Source of the DNA: JAJPKK01 sp963800215
Lineage (GTDB): Bacteria; Pseudomonadota; Alphaproteobacteria; Rhizobiales; Xanthobacteraceae
Assembly: GCA_963800215.1 (NCBI GenBank)
Contig: CAWCZY010000007.1
Coordinates: 620,001-684,000, forward strand
DNA: 64,000 nt
Reading direction: 5' to 3'
Positions 1 through 9,265 of the stretch are shown piece by piece. The position numbers and the translations under genes were made by a program. Under the pieces are notes generated by a model. That model had not been told where the DNA came from. It saw only the letters and a list, made by a program, of their open reading frames with translations, and made no database searches. How positions within the stretch are numbered: position 1 is the first letter of the stretch; each line of letters opens with the position of its first letter.

Positions 1-1
1 C

Positions 2-892
2 CTGAAGGGCGCCCGTATCATCAACATGAGTTTCGCCGGACCCTATGACCCGCTGCTGTCGCAGGCGCTCAAAAAGGCACACGAAAAGGGGATCGTGCTG
101 ATCGCGGCGGCCGGCAATGCCGGGCCGCAATCCCCGCCGCTCTATCCGGCGGCGGACGAGAACGTCATCGCCGTGACGGCCGTGGACGAAAACGACAAGC
201 TGCTGCCGCAGGCCAATCAGGGCCCCCACATCGCGCTGTCCGCTCCCGGCGTCAACATCCTGGAGACCGCGCCCAACGCTTCCTATCGGTTCACCACCGG
301 CACGTCGGTGGCGACCGCCCATGTCAGCGGCGTCGCCGCCCTGATCATCGAGCGCGATCCGGCAATCGACGTCGCGGCGCTCGAGGAGCTGCTGTATTCG
401 ACCGCGCGGAATCTGGGCCCGAAGGGCCGCGACAGCCAATTCGGATACGGCCTGGTGGATCCCTTCCACGCGCTCAATTCACTCGATGTCAAGGTGGCGA
501 TGAACAACGCGACGCCCGCGCCCACGCCGCCGCCGCTGCCGCGGCCGCTTCCGGTCTCGGCGACACCGGAAAAGATGAGGGTGAGCCAAGTGTCGGTGAG
601 TCAAACGCCGACGAATCAGGTGCCGACAAATCAGGTGCCGCTCGCCCCGGGGCCGGGGGCAACGAATGGGGTAGCGTCTCCCAATACGGATCTCGTCCCC
701 ACCGCCGAGAAGAAACGCATGTCTGCCTGCCTTCAGGAAGGCACCGTCAAGGGTATCCGCGGTGCCGAGTTGCGGGACTACACGGTGGTCTGCGTCGCTG
801 AGGCGCGGCTCGCCTGTCTCAAGCAGGCGGTGGCGCAGAAGGTGCGCGGACCGGACCGCCGCGACTTCATGGGCAGGTGCCTGGGGTCGTAA
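2..892 (+). CDS. Subtilisin-like (S8) serine protease, C-terminal part
   Basis: The reading frame is open from base 2, so the gene begins outside the window. The visible part holds the second half of a subtilase domain: an oxyanion-hole region around AAAGNAG and the catalytic serine block GTSVATAHVSGVAAL. The Asp and His of the triad must lie upstream. After about residue 165 comes a Pro/Thr/Gln-rich linker with short repeats (TNQVPTNQVP), then a small Cys-containing tail (about residues 235-295) that I do not recognise. The family is usually secreted or periplasmic. No partner gene is seen downstream. Confidence 0.88.
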   Translation: MKGARIINMSFAGPYDPLLSQALKKAHEKGIVLIAAAGNAGPQSPPLYPAADENVIAVTAVDENDKLLPQANQGPHIALSAPGVNILETAPNASYRFTTGTSVATAHVSGVAALIIERDPAIDVAALEELLYSTARNLGPKGRDSQFGYGLVDPFHALNSLDVKVAMNNATPAPTPPPLPRPLPVSATPEKMRVSQVSVSQTPTNQVPTNQVPLAPGPGATNGVASPNTDLVPTAEKKRMSACLQEGTVKGIRGAELRDYTVVCVAEARLACLKQAVAQKVRGPDRRDFMGRCLGS

Positions 893-950
893 ACCGTCGA
901 AGCTCTGGTGTAGAACTCCTTCCGGAGCATTTCGCATCGGGAGGAATGAC

Positions 951-1529
951 ATGAACGCCTCCGGCAGGGAGCCGAGGTTCCCTCAACTGTCTATGCCGCA
1001 GCTCGACGATCAGCAGCGTCCGCTCGGCGAGGCGATCATGAAGATATCGAGGGTGGGAATTGCCGGCCCCTACAATCCGATGCTGCGCAGCCCTGTGTTC
1101 GGCCAGCGCATGTTCGACCTGCTGGCCTATCTGCGATGGGATACCTCGCTGCCGCTGCGGCTCAATGAGTTCGCGATCCTCATCATCGGGCGGCAATGGC
1201 GCTCCCAGGTCGAGTGGTTCGCCCATGCGCCGCTCGCCGAGAAAGCCGGTCTGTCGCCGCAGGTCATCGCCGAGCTCAAGGCCGACCGGCGGCCGGCGAA
1301 CATGGCGCCCGACGAGGCCGCGGTCTACGACTTCGTCACGGAGTTGACGACGAAGCACGAAGTGTCCGACGAGACCTTCGCGCGGGCGAAGAAGCTGCTG
1401 GGCGAGCAGCAGGTGGTCGACCTCACCGCGGTCGCCGGAACCTACGTAACGATCGCCATGCTTCTCGCCATGGCGGAGGAAAACGTGCCGCCCGGCGAAG
1501 AACCGCCTTTCAAGCCGGGCGAGCCGTAA
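951..1529 (+). CDS. Carboxymuconolactone decarboxylase family protein
   Basis: 192 aa. The ATG at 951 follows GGGAGGAATGAC, a good ribosome site; the same frame is open upstream but has no comparable site. The arrangement (EFAILIIGRQWRSQVEWFAHAPLAEKAGL, shown only in part, then VIAEL and a helical C-terminus) is that of the CMD/AhpD-like fold. The Cys-x-x-Cys of peroxidase-type members is absent: the usual site reads W-F-A-H. Substrate is unknown. It ends in a strong hairpin shared with the convergent gene at 1593. Confidence 0.8.
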   Translation: MNASGREPRFPQLSMPQLDDQQRPLGEAIMKISRVGIAGPYNPMLRSPVFGQRMFDLLAYLRWDTSLPLRLNEFAILIIGRQWRSQVEWFAHAPLAEKAGLSPQVIAELKADRRPANMAPDEAAVYDFVTELTTKHEVSDETFARAKKLLGEQQVVDLTAVAGTYVTIAMLLAMAEENVPPGEEPPFKPGEP

Positions 1530-1542
1530 TATTATCGACAGA

Positions 1543-1578
1543 GGGCCGTGCGGGACGATCCAGTCCCGGCACGGCCCT
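1543..1578. terminator. Bidirectional hairpin terminator between convergent genes
   Basis: A near-perfect inverted repeat: GGGCCGTGC plus GGGAC on the left pairs with GTCCC plus GCACGGCCC on the right, with one bulged base and a 6-nt loop. It lies 13 bp after the stop of the CMD-family gene and 14 bp after the stop of the convergent gene on the other strand. Confidence 0.7.
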
Positions 1579-1592
1579 TATCGGTGCCAGCG

Positions 1593-1961
1593 TCAGCCAC
1601 GAAACCAGATGCCGGGATGCCAGACCCAGCGCCCGCCCTCGAAGACATGGTGCCCTTTGATCCAAACATGGGCGGGGGACGGACGGGCCGGCACGACCTC
1701 GACGATCGGCTCCGGCATCGCCGCGACGACGCCGTGGATGTGGTGGCCTTTGACCCAGAACCAACCGCCGCCGCGCCAGGCCCAGTGACCGGGCACCCAG
1801 TTGTAACCCGGGCCGGGTGCGGCCGGAACGACCTCGACGATCGGCGCCGGCATCGCCTTCTCGACGACGACCGTCTGGGCGGAAGCCATGCCGGCGCCGA
1901 GGCCGACCAGCAGAGCCGCAGCACAAGCCGCGCGTGCCAAATGACGAGACGATTTCATCAT
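1593..1961 (-). CDS. Small exported protein with aromatic W-x-x-G-H-W repeats (YXWGXW-like)
   Basis: 122 aa from the first of two adjacent ATGs, placed eight bases after GGAG. Residues 1-29 form a signal peptide ending ASAQ. The mature part carries two repeats of the form VEVVPA.P.P...W..GHH/GHW..GG.W.W, resembling the YXWGXW repeat common in alphaproteobacterial envelope proteins. Function is not known. It is convergent with the CMD-family gene. Confidence 0.75.
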   Translation of the reverse strand: MMKSSRHLARAACAAALLVGLGAGMASAQTVVVEKAMPAPIVEVVPAAPGPGYNWVPGHWAWRGGGWFWVKGHHIHGVVAAMPEPIVEVVPARPSPAHVWIKGHHVFEGGRWVWHPGIWFRG

Positions 1962-2338
1962 GACGAATTCTCCGTTGTGAATGTGAAGGGAACTCAACAC
2001 CCCATCGCGATCAGGTTAGCGCGGCGAAGCCGAACCGAGCCTGACCGCGCGGTTTATCCGGCATTCACGCGTCGACCACATGACCGCCACAGATGCGCCC
2101 GCCCTTGCACATGATGCGCCCCCGACCCCACAATGAACCCGAAACAAAAAGTCGTCGCCGGCGCTCGGCCGCTGCCAGGACAAGCTGCCAGGACAAAGGG
2201 TGTTCGAACGTGCGGATTTCAGCGGTATGATGACGGGAAGTTGTGGCCACAGGTCGCGCCGCGGCTATTATGGACGCGCGGCCTCGACCGCGACGGGTTG
2301 CCGCCGGCCCGGCACATGCCTCACTTTGGATAGCCGGA
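1962..2338. other. Intergenic, divergent promoter region
   Basis: This stretch separates the leftward gene ending at 1593 from the rightward gene at 2339, so it should hold two divergent promoters. I see no RNA gene, repeat or convincing small ORF in it. Confidence 0.4.
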
Positions 2339-2977
2339 ATGGATGGCTTTGGAATCTACGCCCGCAACGACCGGTTCGACCCCTTCACGGTGGTCCTGTT
2401 CAAGGCACTGCAGGTCGTCGCCTTCCTGTTTTTCCTCGCCCTCATCGCCATGAGACCCAAGGTCGACGAAGGCAAGATCGTCAAGAAGGCCGAGTTCCTC
2501 ATCACCATGACGTGGCCGGACGAGCATCCCGACGACGTCGATCTCTATGTGCAGGACCCGACCGGCAAACTCGTCTGGTATAACCAGAAAGAGGTCGGCC
2601 TGATGACGCTGGAGCGCGACGACCGCGGCGACACCAACGACTTCGCCATGGTCGAGCGCAAGAAGATCCGGCTCCCGATCCGCGAGGAGCTCGTCAGCAT
2701 CCGCGGAACCGTGGCGGGAGAATACACGGTCAATGTCCATCTCTACCACCACCTCGCGCCGGAGCCGGTGCCGGTCTCCGTCAAGGTGGAAAAGCTCAAC
2801 CCGCACATCCAGGTGGTTTATTACCAGACCATTGTGCTCGACCACACCGACGAAGAGAAGACGGCGATACGCTTCACGCTTGCCGATGACGGCAGCGTGA
2901 TCCGCACCAGCGACAGCGAGAAATCGCTGATCGACACGATCCTCTGGAAAAAGGCCTTCCGCAACCAGCGCAGATGA
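2339..2977 (+). CDS. Hypothetical membrane-anchored protein
   Basis: 212 aa from the ATG at 2339. One hydrophobic segment near residues 16-37 (VVLFKALQVVAFLFFLALIA) is followed by a hydrophilic domain. The motif WPDEHPDDVDLYVQDPTGK resembles the beta-sandwich DxDLyV module of uncharacterised proteins (DUF2135-like), and GEYTVNVHLY fits the same fold. It is probably anchored in the inner membrane with the domain outside. An upstream extension of the frame exists but starts in an unlikely context. No function is assigned. Confidence 0.65.
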   Translation: MDGFGIYARNDRFDPFTVVLFKALQVVAFLFFLALIAMRPKVDEGKIVKKAEFLITMTWPDEHPDDVDLYVQDPTGKLVWYNQKEVGLMTLERDDRGDTNDFAMVERKKIRLPIREELVSIRGTVAGEYTVNVHLYHHLAPEPVPVSVKVEKLNPHIQVVYYQTIVLDHTDEEKTAIRFTLADDGSVIRTSDSEKSLIDTILWKKAFRNQRR

Positions 2978-3107
2978 GCCGGCGCGGATAGGTGGAGCGC
3001 ACCGAACACGGCGTAATGTCGCCGCGCAGCCATAAACATTCAAATGAACGCCGGATTCACCGGGTATTCACCAATGAGCGAGGCATAATCCGACGGTCGC
3101 CTCTGCA

Positions 3108-4665
3108 ATGGTCGTCCAGATGCTCCGCCTTCGGTCCTTCGCTGTTCTCGTGGCCCTCCTCCTGGCATTCGCGCCCCGTATGGGCGGCGCGGGCGCCCTG
3201 TCCGGGACGTTGAGCCCCGGCGATCTCGCCCTGATCGACCGGATGACATGGGGCGTGAACACGTCGCTCGCCGCCCAATACCTCGCGCTCGGACGCGACC
3301 GCTGGCTCGACGACCAGCTCCATCCGCCGCCGAAGGACCGGCTTCCGGCCGCCGCGCAAGCAATGATCAATGCGATGCCGATCGCGGCCAAACCGGTGGC
3401 CGAGACCGCCATGGCGCTGGCGGCGCAAACGCGGGCCGCCAACCAGGTCGAGGACATCGAGCAAAAGAAAGCGGCGCAGCAGGCCTACCAGCAGGCGATG
3501 AACGACACCGCACGGCAGGCCGCCACCCGCAGCCTGCTGCGCGACCTCTATTCGCCCGACCAGTTGCGCGAGCAGATGACGTGGTTCTGGTTCAACCATT
3601 TCAACGTGCTGCAGGACAAGGCCGATATCCGCGCCACCATCGGCGACTACGAGGACCGCGCGCTGCGCCCCACGCGCTCGGCCGGTTCCGCGACCTGCTC
3701 GAAGCCACCGTGCGGCATCCGGCCATGCTGCGCTACCTCGACAATGCCGAGAATGCCGCGCGGCCACATCAACGAGAACTACGCCCGCGAGATCATGGAG
3801 CTGCACACCATGGGCGTCGGCTCCGGCTACACCCAGGAGGACGTGCAGGAACTGGCGCGCATCCTCACCGGCGTCGGCATCAATTTCCAGCCCGACGGAC
3901 CGAAACCAGCCGGTCTGCGCCCGCGCCCGCGGGCTACTATCCGCGCCGGGCTGTTCGAGTTCAATCCCAATCGCCACGACTACGGCGACAAGCTCTTCCT
4001 CGGTCACGCCATCGAAGGCGGCGGCTTCGCCGAGGTCGAGCAGGCGCTCGACATCCTCGCCCGCCAGCCCGCCACCGCGCACCATGTCTGCCGCGAAATC
4101 GCCACCTATTTCGTCGCCGACAACCCGCCGCCGGCGCTGGTGCAGCGCATGGCCCAGACCTTCCAGCGGACCGACGGCGACATCGCCAGCGTGCTCGCGA
4201 CGATGTTCCGCTCGCCGGAGTTCAACGCCGCGCTCGGAGCCGAAATTCAAGGACCCGATGCAGTTCGTGCTTGTCCGCGGTGCGGCTCGCCTATGACGAC
4301 AAGGTCGATCCTCAATACCGGCCCGATCCTGGGCTGGCTGAACCGGCTGGCGCGAGGGGCTCTACGATCACGAGACGCCCGGACGGCTATCCCATGACCG
4401 CGGCGCCTGGAGCGGCCCCGGGCAGATGGCGATGCGCTTCGAGATCGCGCGGCAGATCGGCTCGAGCTCGGCCGGCCTGTTCAAGCCGCCGGGGCCCGAC
4501 GCGGTCGATCATCCCGCCTTTCCGCAGATCCAGAACGCGCTCTATTTCAGCGAGCCTGCAGCACGACCTTGAGCCGCGCCGACACGCGCCGCGCTCGACC
4601 AGGCCGATGTCGCCGCAGGACTGGAACACCTTGTTCCTGTCGTCCCCCGAATTCATGCGCCGTGA
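3108..4665 (+). pseudogene. DUF1800 domain protein, multiply frameshifted
   Basis: The start shows a signal peptide and then the DUF1800 pattern: LIDRMTWGVN near the start, MTWFWFNHFNVL, INENYAREIMELHTMGV, YTQEDVQELARILTG, FNPNRHDYGDK. Homology jumps between all three frames. Around 3672-3757 the conserved HALGRFRDLLEATVRHPAML lies in another frame, as do GYYPR near 3940, KFKDPMQFVL near 4240-4275 and AVRLAYDDKV near 4290, with more shifts up to SPEFMRR at 4660. The first shift sits in a C run. Amino acids stay conserved across the shifts, which suggests consensus errors or very recent loss. DUF1800 usually pairs with DUF1501, as here. Confidence 0.75.
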
Positions 4666-4675
4666 GGTGCGAACC

Positions 4676-5874
4676 ATGCATCGTCGTGATCTTCTCAAGG
4701 CCATGGCCGGCCGCCGTTCCGCTCGACCGTCGCCGGGCGGGTGTGGGCCGCGCCGCAGGCCGACGTGCGGCTGCTGGTGGTGTTCCTGCGCGGCGCCTAT
4801 GACGCCGCCAATGTGGTGATCCCGGTATCGAGCGACTTCTACTACGCAGTCGCGCCCGACCCTCGCGATCCCGCGTCCGCGCCCGGGCACAGCCGACGCC
4901 GCGCTCGCCGCTCGACGCCGACTGGGGCCTGCATCCGGCGCTGAAGGACTCGCTCTATCCGCTGTGGCAGAAGAAGCAGGTCGCCTTCGTGCCGTTCGCC
5001 GGCACCGACGATCTCACCCGCAGCCATTTCGAGACCCAGGACACCATCGAGCTCGGCCAGCCCGTGCAGGCGACCGCGCAACTACAGTTCCGGCTTCATG
5101 GCCGGCTGGTCGCGGTGCTCACCAGGCGCCGGCCGATCGCCTTCACCGACCAGTTGCCGCTGATCTTCCGCGGCGGCGAGCCGATCCCCAACATCGGCAT
5201 AAGCTCGGTCGGCAAGCCCGGCGTCGACGACCGCCAGGCCAAGCTGATCGAGAGCATGTACAGCGCCAGGACCCGCTCGCCGGCGCGGTCGCCGAGGGCT
5301 TCAAGGTGCGCGACGAGGTCTACCGCTCGATGTCCCAGGAGATGGTGGCCGCCAACCGCGGCGCCGTCTCGGCCAAAGGGTTCGAGCTGTCGGCGCGGCG
5401 CATCGGCCGGCTGATGCGCGACCAGTTCAATCTCGGCTTCGTCGATGTCGGCGGCTGGGACACCCATGTCAACCAGGGCGGCGCCACCGGCTATCTCGCC
5501 GGCCGCCTCGGCGAACTGGGCCGCGGCCTCGCCGGCTACGTCGCAGGAGATCGGGCCCGCAGGCCTGGAACGACACCGTCGTGGTCGTGGTCTCCGAGTT
5601 CGGCCGCACCTTCCGCGAGAACGGCGACCAGCGGCACCGACCACGGCCACGGCAGCGTCTATTGGGTGATGGGCGGCGCGGTCAAAGGCGGCCGCATCGC
5701 CGGCGAGCAGGTCGCGGTCGACCAGGCACGCTGTTCCAGAACCGCGACTATCCGGTGCTGACCGACTACCGCGCCCTGTTCGGCGGCCTGTTCCAGCGCG
5801 CCTACGGGCTCGACCGGGCGAACCTGGAGAAGATCTTCCCGGGCGCCGCGCCGCGCGATCTCGGGATCGTGTGA
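4676..5874 (+). pseudogene. DUF1501 domain protein, multiply frameshifted
   Basis: Starts MHRRDLLKAMAG, a twin-arginine-like leader, 11 bp after the end of the DUF1800 gene. Conserved pieces lie in different frames: LLVVFLRGAYDAANVVIP, DWGLHPALKDSLYPLW, FVPFAGTDDLTRSHF, FNLGFVDVGGWDTHVNQGG, VVVSEFGRTFRENG, DHGHGS and the C-terminal DYRALFGGLFQRAYGL. DUF1501 proteins belong to the alkaline phosphatase/sulfatase-like superfamily and are exported; their substrate is unknown. At least six indels break the frame. As with its neighbour, either a damaged locus or a poor consensus stretch. Confidence 0.75.
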
Positions 5875-5877
5875 ACT

Positions 5878-6223
5878 GCACGCGCCCGTTCCTCCAACTC
5901 CGGGCTTCGAATTGAGCACTTTTGGCGCAGAAATCCGGTGCGAGATCACCTCATCGTCTGAAAGGATTCGCCGGCCGTGGCCGGTGCAGGGGGCGGCCGC
6001 ACTACCCCAGCAACCGGGCCGACCGGCCGGCCACGTGGCTTCTGCCATGGGTCGGGGCCTGCCGCGAGCCGCCTAGCTCGGCCCCGTCAGGCATGACCAA
6101 ATTCGAGGCGGACTGGGAAGACTCTGGAACCTAGCGTTCGGCGCCGAGTTGCCATCGCGGGGCGGCACGCGACGTAGCCCCCGAGCAGGCCCTATAATTT
6201 CGTCGCTTGCAGATAGGTCCGCT
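5878..6223. other. Intergenic, no gene seen
   Basis: About 345 bp between the DUF1501 remnant and the histidine kinase gene. It includes GC-rich imperfect palindromes around 5976-6046 (GGCCGTGGCC, GACCGGCCGGCC) but no convincing ORF, RNA gene or operator. Confidence 0.35.
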
Positions 6224-7807
6224 ATGGAGATTGTTTTATCTGCGTCTGCCATGCCAAATCCGCCGCTTGGATTGAACTGGTTTTCGAAGGATTTGCTCGA
6301 TGTGCTTCCAGCGGCCGTCTATGTCTGCGATGCAGACGCGGTAATTGTCGCCTTCAACTTTCGCGCCACCGAACTGTGGGGGCGATGTCCCAGGGTCGGC
6401 GACACGGACGAGAAATTCTGTGGATCGCATAAACTATTTCGTGCCGATGGAACCTACATGCCCCATCCAGAAACCCCGATGGCGCATGTGCTGCGAACGG
6501 GCTTGCCCGCGCCCAATCTCGAAGCAATCATAGAGCGGCCCGATGGTTCACGGGTGACAGTTCTGGTCAATATCGCACCCCTATTTGACGGAAGCGGTGT
6601 GCAGATAGGCGCCGTGAACTGCTTTCAGGATTTGACCGCTCAAAAACAATCCGAGAAGGAGCGAGCGCTGCTGAGCGAAGAGTTACGCCAGTCGCAAAAG
6701 CTGGAGGCGATCGGCCACCTTATTGGGAGCGTAGCCCATGACTTCAACAATCTTCTGACGCCCATCATTGGCAGCCTTGACCTTCTGCGTTGCCGCGGCC
6801 CCCGCGATGAGCGCGAGCAACGCTGGATTGACAGGGCGTCCCAGTCTGCCGAAAGGGCCACTACGCTGGTCAAGCGTCTGCTGGCGTTCGCGCGCCGCCA
6901 GCCGCTGCAGGCTCACGCGGTCAACATCGGAAATTTGGTGACCGAAATGACCGATCTAATCACCACCACGGCTGGGCCGCAGATTAGGGTGAGTGTCGAC
7001 GTTGCATCGAGCCTGCCGTTGGCTAAAGCAGACGCCAACCAATTGGAAATGGCGATCCTAAACCTCAGCTTAAATGCTCGGGATGCGATGCCCGCCGGCG
7101 GCACGCTAACGATCTCGGTGGTCAGCGAGGCGGTCGGAGCAGGACATCCGTCGAATCTTGAGACTGGGCGCTATGTCCGTCTGACAATCTCCGACACAGG
7201 CCGGGGTATGGACGACGCGACTGCGGCCCGAGCGGTTGAGCCATTCTTCTCGACCAAGGGCATCGGTCGAGGAACAGGGCTGGGTCTTTCGATTGTTGAC
7301 GGCCTCGCGGCCCAACTCGGCGGCAAGCTCAAGCTCACAAGCAAGCTCGGACACGGAACGAAGGCGGAGCTATGGCTGCCGGTGAGCACGGAGCCTCTAG
7401 TACGGCAGCAAATTTCCATTACCGCGCCGCGGGTCAACGCAATGGGCAGGGTGCTCCTTGTCGAAGATGAGTATCTGGTTCGAATGAACACGGCCGATAT
7501 GCTCACCGAGTGCGGCTATCAGGTGGTCGAGGCTGCTTCAGCTGAGGAAGCTTTGAGCCTTTTAGACCGCGAATTGCATCTTGATTTTCTCGTCACTGAC
7601 CAATTGATGCCTGGAATGGCCGGAACCGACCTTGCTCGTTCATTTCGCGCAAGGCACCCGGGAATTCCAGTGCTCATCGTTTCCGGTTCCTCCGGAGCAG
7701 ATGGTGTAGCACTCGACATTCCGCGGCTTGCCAAACCATTTCGCCAGTCGGAACTGGCAGCCGCGCTCTCCGGTCTAGTGCGCGCGCCGGGTGGAGAGCC
7801 GCTTTGA
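6224..7807 (+). CDS. PAS hybrid sensor histidine kinase / response regulator
   Basis: About 527 aa from the ATG at 6224; no strong ribosome site is visible and in-frame codons exist upstream from 6149. Order: PAS-like sensor (about 25-140), HisKA with phospho-accepting His near residue 172 in SVAHDFNNLLTPI, HATPase with N box NLSLNARDAM, G1 box DTGRGMD and G2 box GTGLGLSIV, then a C-terminal receiver starting VLLVEDEYLVRM with phospho-acceptor Asp near 459 (VTDQLMPG) and a KPF lysine near the end. There is no membrane segment, so it is probably a cytoplasmic sensor. No separate regulator is adjacent, so its output partner is unknown. Confidence 0.9.
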   Translation: MEIVLSASAMPNPPLGLNWFSKDLLDVLPAAVYVCDADAVIVAFNFRATELWGRCPRVGDTDEKFCGSHKLFRADGTYMPHPETPMAHVLRTGLPAPNLEAIIERPDGSRVTVLVNIAPLFDGSGVQIGAVNCFQDLTAQKQSEKERALLSEELRQSQKLEAIGHLIGSVAHDFNNLLTPIIGSLDLLRCRGPRDEREQRWIDRASQSAERATTLVKRLLAFARRQPLQAHAVNIGNLVTEMTDLITTTAGPQIRVSVDVASSLPLAKADANQLEMAILNLSLNARDAMPAGGTLTISVVSEAVGAGHPSNLETGRYVRLTISDTGRGMDDATAARAVEPFFSTKGIGRGTGLGLSIVDGLAAQLGGKLKLTSKLGHGTKAELWLPVSTEPLVRQQISITAPRVNAMGRVLLVEDEYLVRMNTADMLTECGYQVVEAASAEEALSLLDRELHLDFLVTDQLMPGMAGTDLARSFRARHPGIPVLIVSGSSGADGVALDIPRLAKPFRQSELAAALSGLVRAPGGEPL

Positions 7808-7980
7808 GTGCAATCGTGGGACCACGGATGCGGTCCCTGACAGGGTCGAGGTGGGAACTCATAACGGCACAAATCAGCATTCTATCCGCTGCAGCGATGT
7901 ACGGTCGGCTTCCGCTGTGGGTCACTTTGAGACACTTTGGATACTTGCCGGTGCAGCAGAAGCTCAGCGGACGCCGATAG

Positions 7981-8075
7981 CCCGCATGAGCGGAGCGACA
8001 TGCGGGATGGGTGGTGCAGACAAGATGCCGCTGCTCCCGGATTTCGCTTTCCGCTCCGTCCGGACTACGGGCTAC
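7981..8075. repeat. Dispersed palindromic repeat (bradyrhizobial style)
   Basis: CCCGCATG and CATGCGGG form a perfect 8-bp stem around a 10-nt loop (7981-8006). They are followed by a CCCGGATTTCGCT...CTCCGTCCGG stretch with its own imperfect dyad. This composition matches short intergenic repeats common in Bradyrhizobium relatives. Confidence 0.55.
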
Positions 8076-8091
8076 GCCAGGGCTTGGCGTC

Positions 8092-9069
8092 CTACGGCAG
8101 CGTGAACACCAGCAATTCATTCGTCCCCGCCAGCGGACCGCGCGTGGTGCCGCCGCCGGCGAAATAGGCCGCGGTTCCGATCGCGGCGGCTCCCATCGCG
8201 TGGCGTCCCCCGGGGAGGGGCGCGAGCTTCACCCATCGGCCGGTCTTGATGTCGTATCCTTCGTTTTCCTTGTAGGCGCCGGCCGGGCCCATGATCTGGT
8301 TCTCGCCGCCGACCACCAGCAGCATGCCGTGGTATTCGGCGAGGCCGAAGCTCGACCGCGCGGTCGGCAGCGGCGCCGCCGGCGTCCAGGTGTCGGTCGC
8401 GGGATCGTAGACGTCGTGGAAGCTCTGGTTGGTGTCGGGGCCCAGCAGGCGGCCGCCGATGGCGTGGATCTTGCCGTCGACGACGATCAGGCCGGCGTGG
8501 TCGCGCCCCTTCGGCAGCGGCGCAAGCCAACTCCATTGCTCGGTCGCGGGGTCGAACACCTCATGGGTCGGGACCGTGACGGCGTCGGGCCCGCGCCCCC
8601 CGATGACATGGATCTTGCCGTCGAGCGCCACCGCCGACGGCGACGCCCGCGGGCTCGACAGGTTCGGGAGCGTCCGCCAGCTATCGGCCTTGGGATCGTA
8701 CACGAGGGCGACATCCACCGGCCCGCCATGGGCGGGAAGGGTGAAGCCGCCAAACGCGTAGATCTTTCCGTCGACCACCGCGAGGCCCTGATGGTGAATA
8801 CCGCGCGGCATCGGCGCGCGCGCCCGCCAGCGGTCGGTCGCCGGGTCGTATTGCTCGTTGGCGGTGAAGGGCTCCTTGCCCAGCGTGCCGCCGATCACGT
8901 ACATCTTGCCGTCGACCACGGCGGCGGCGGTGTCGACGCGCGCCGTCGGCATCGGCGCTTTGGTCGACCAGGTGCCCGTTTGCGCGGCGGCATCGCCCGG
9001 CATCGCAGTGCCGGCGACAAGGCCCAAAGCGACGGCGAGAAGTCCGCCCGTGAATGCTCCCTTGGTCAT
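8092..9069 (-). CDS. Exported kelch-repeat protein
   Basis: 325 aa from the ATG at 9069, five bases after GGGAG. A signal peptide covers residues 1-29 (cleavage near DAAAQ). The rest is five to six kelch blades, each with a double-glycine hallmark (MYVIGGTLG, IYAFGGF, IHVIGGRG, IHAIGGRL, LLVVGGEN) and W-containing strands (TDRWRARAPMP, TDTWTPAAPLP). It should form a periplasmic or secreted beta-propeller. No catalytic residues are recognised, and neighbours give no hint of the ligand. Confidence 0.85.
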   Translation of the reverse strand: MTKGAFTGGLLAVALGLVAGTAMPGDAAAQTGTWSTKAPMPTARVDTAAAVVDGKMYVIGGTLGKEPFTANEQYDPATDRWRARAPMPRGIHHQGLAVVDGKIYAFGGFTLPAHGGPVDVALVYDPKADSWRTLPNLSSPRASPSAVALDGKIHVIGGRGPDAVTVPTHEVFDPATEQWSWLAPLPKGRDHAGLIVVDGKIHAIGGRLLGPDTNQSFHDVYDPATDTWTPAAPLPTARSSFGLAEYHGMLLVVGGENQIMGPAGAYKENEGYDIKTGRWVKLAPLPGGRHAMGAAAIGTAAYFAGGGTTRGPLAGTNELLVFTLP

Positions 9070-9121
9070 GTGATCTCCCATCATCGCGGCTCTGTATACG
9101 GCCGCTGCATTTCAGTCTGGT

Positions 9122-9225
9122 CCCCTCTCCCGCTTGCGGGGGAGGGTCAGGGAGGGGGCAAATCCACGGCAAAGACTCGCCGCGAGAGCCCCCTCCCCAA
9201 CCCTCCCCCGCAAGCGGGAGAGGGA
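9122..9225. repeat. REP/BIME-like inverted pair, copy 1
   Basis: Two G/C-rich arms, 9122-9158 and about 9189-9225, are inverted to each other and enclose about 30 bp. Each arm contains a hairpin CTCCCGCTTGCGGGGGAG. The left arm reads GGGTCAGGG and the right arm, on its own strand, GGGTTGGGG, so the two arms are distinct variants. The same pair recurs at 61749 in the opposite orientation. Confidence 0.75.
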
Positions 9226-9265
9226 GCAAAAAAGCCACTCGATCGAGCGAATTCAAGCAGTCGCG

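Noticed and set aside
3057..4250. 397-aa minus-strand ORF across the DUF1800 gene
   Set aside because: Shadow frame; it stays open only because of codon bias, while conserved DUF1800 blocks are on the plus strand.
9122..9225. Transcription terminator for the kelch or LivK-like gene
   Set aside because: The paired, recurring and inverted structure fits a REP doublet better; no T-run follows the stems.
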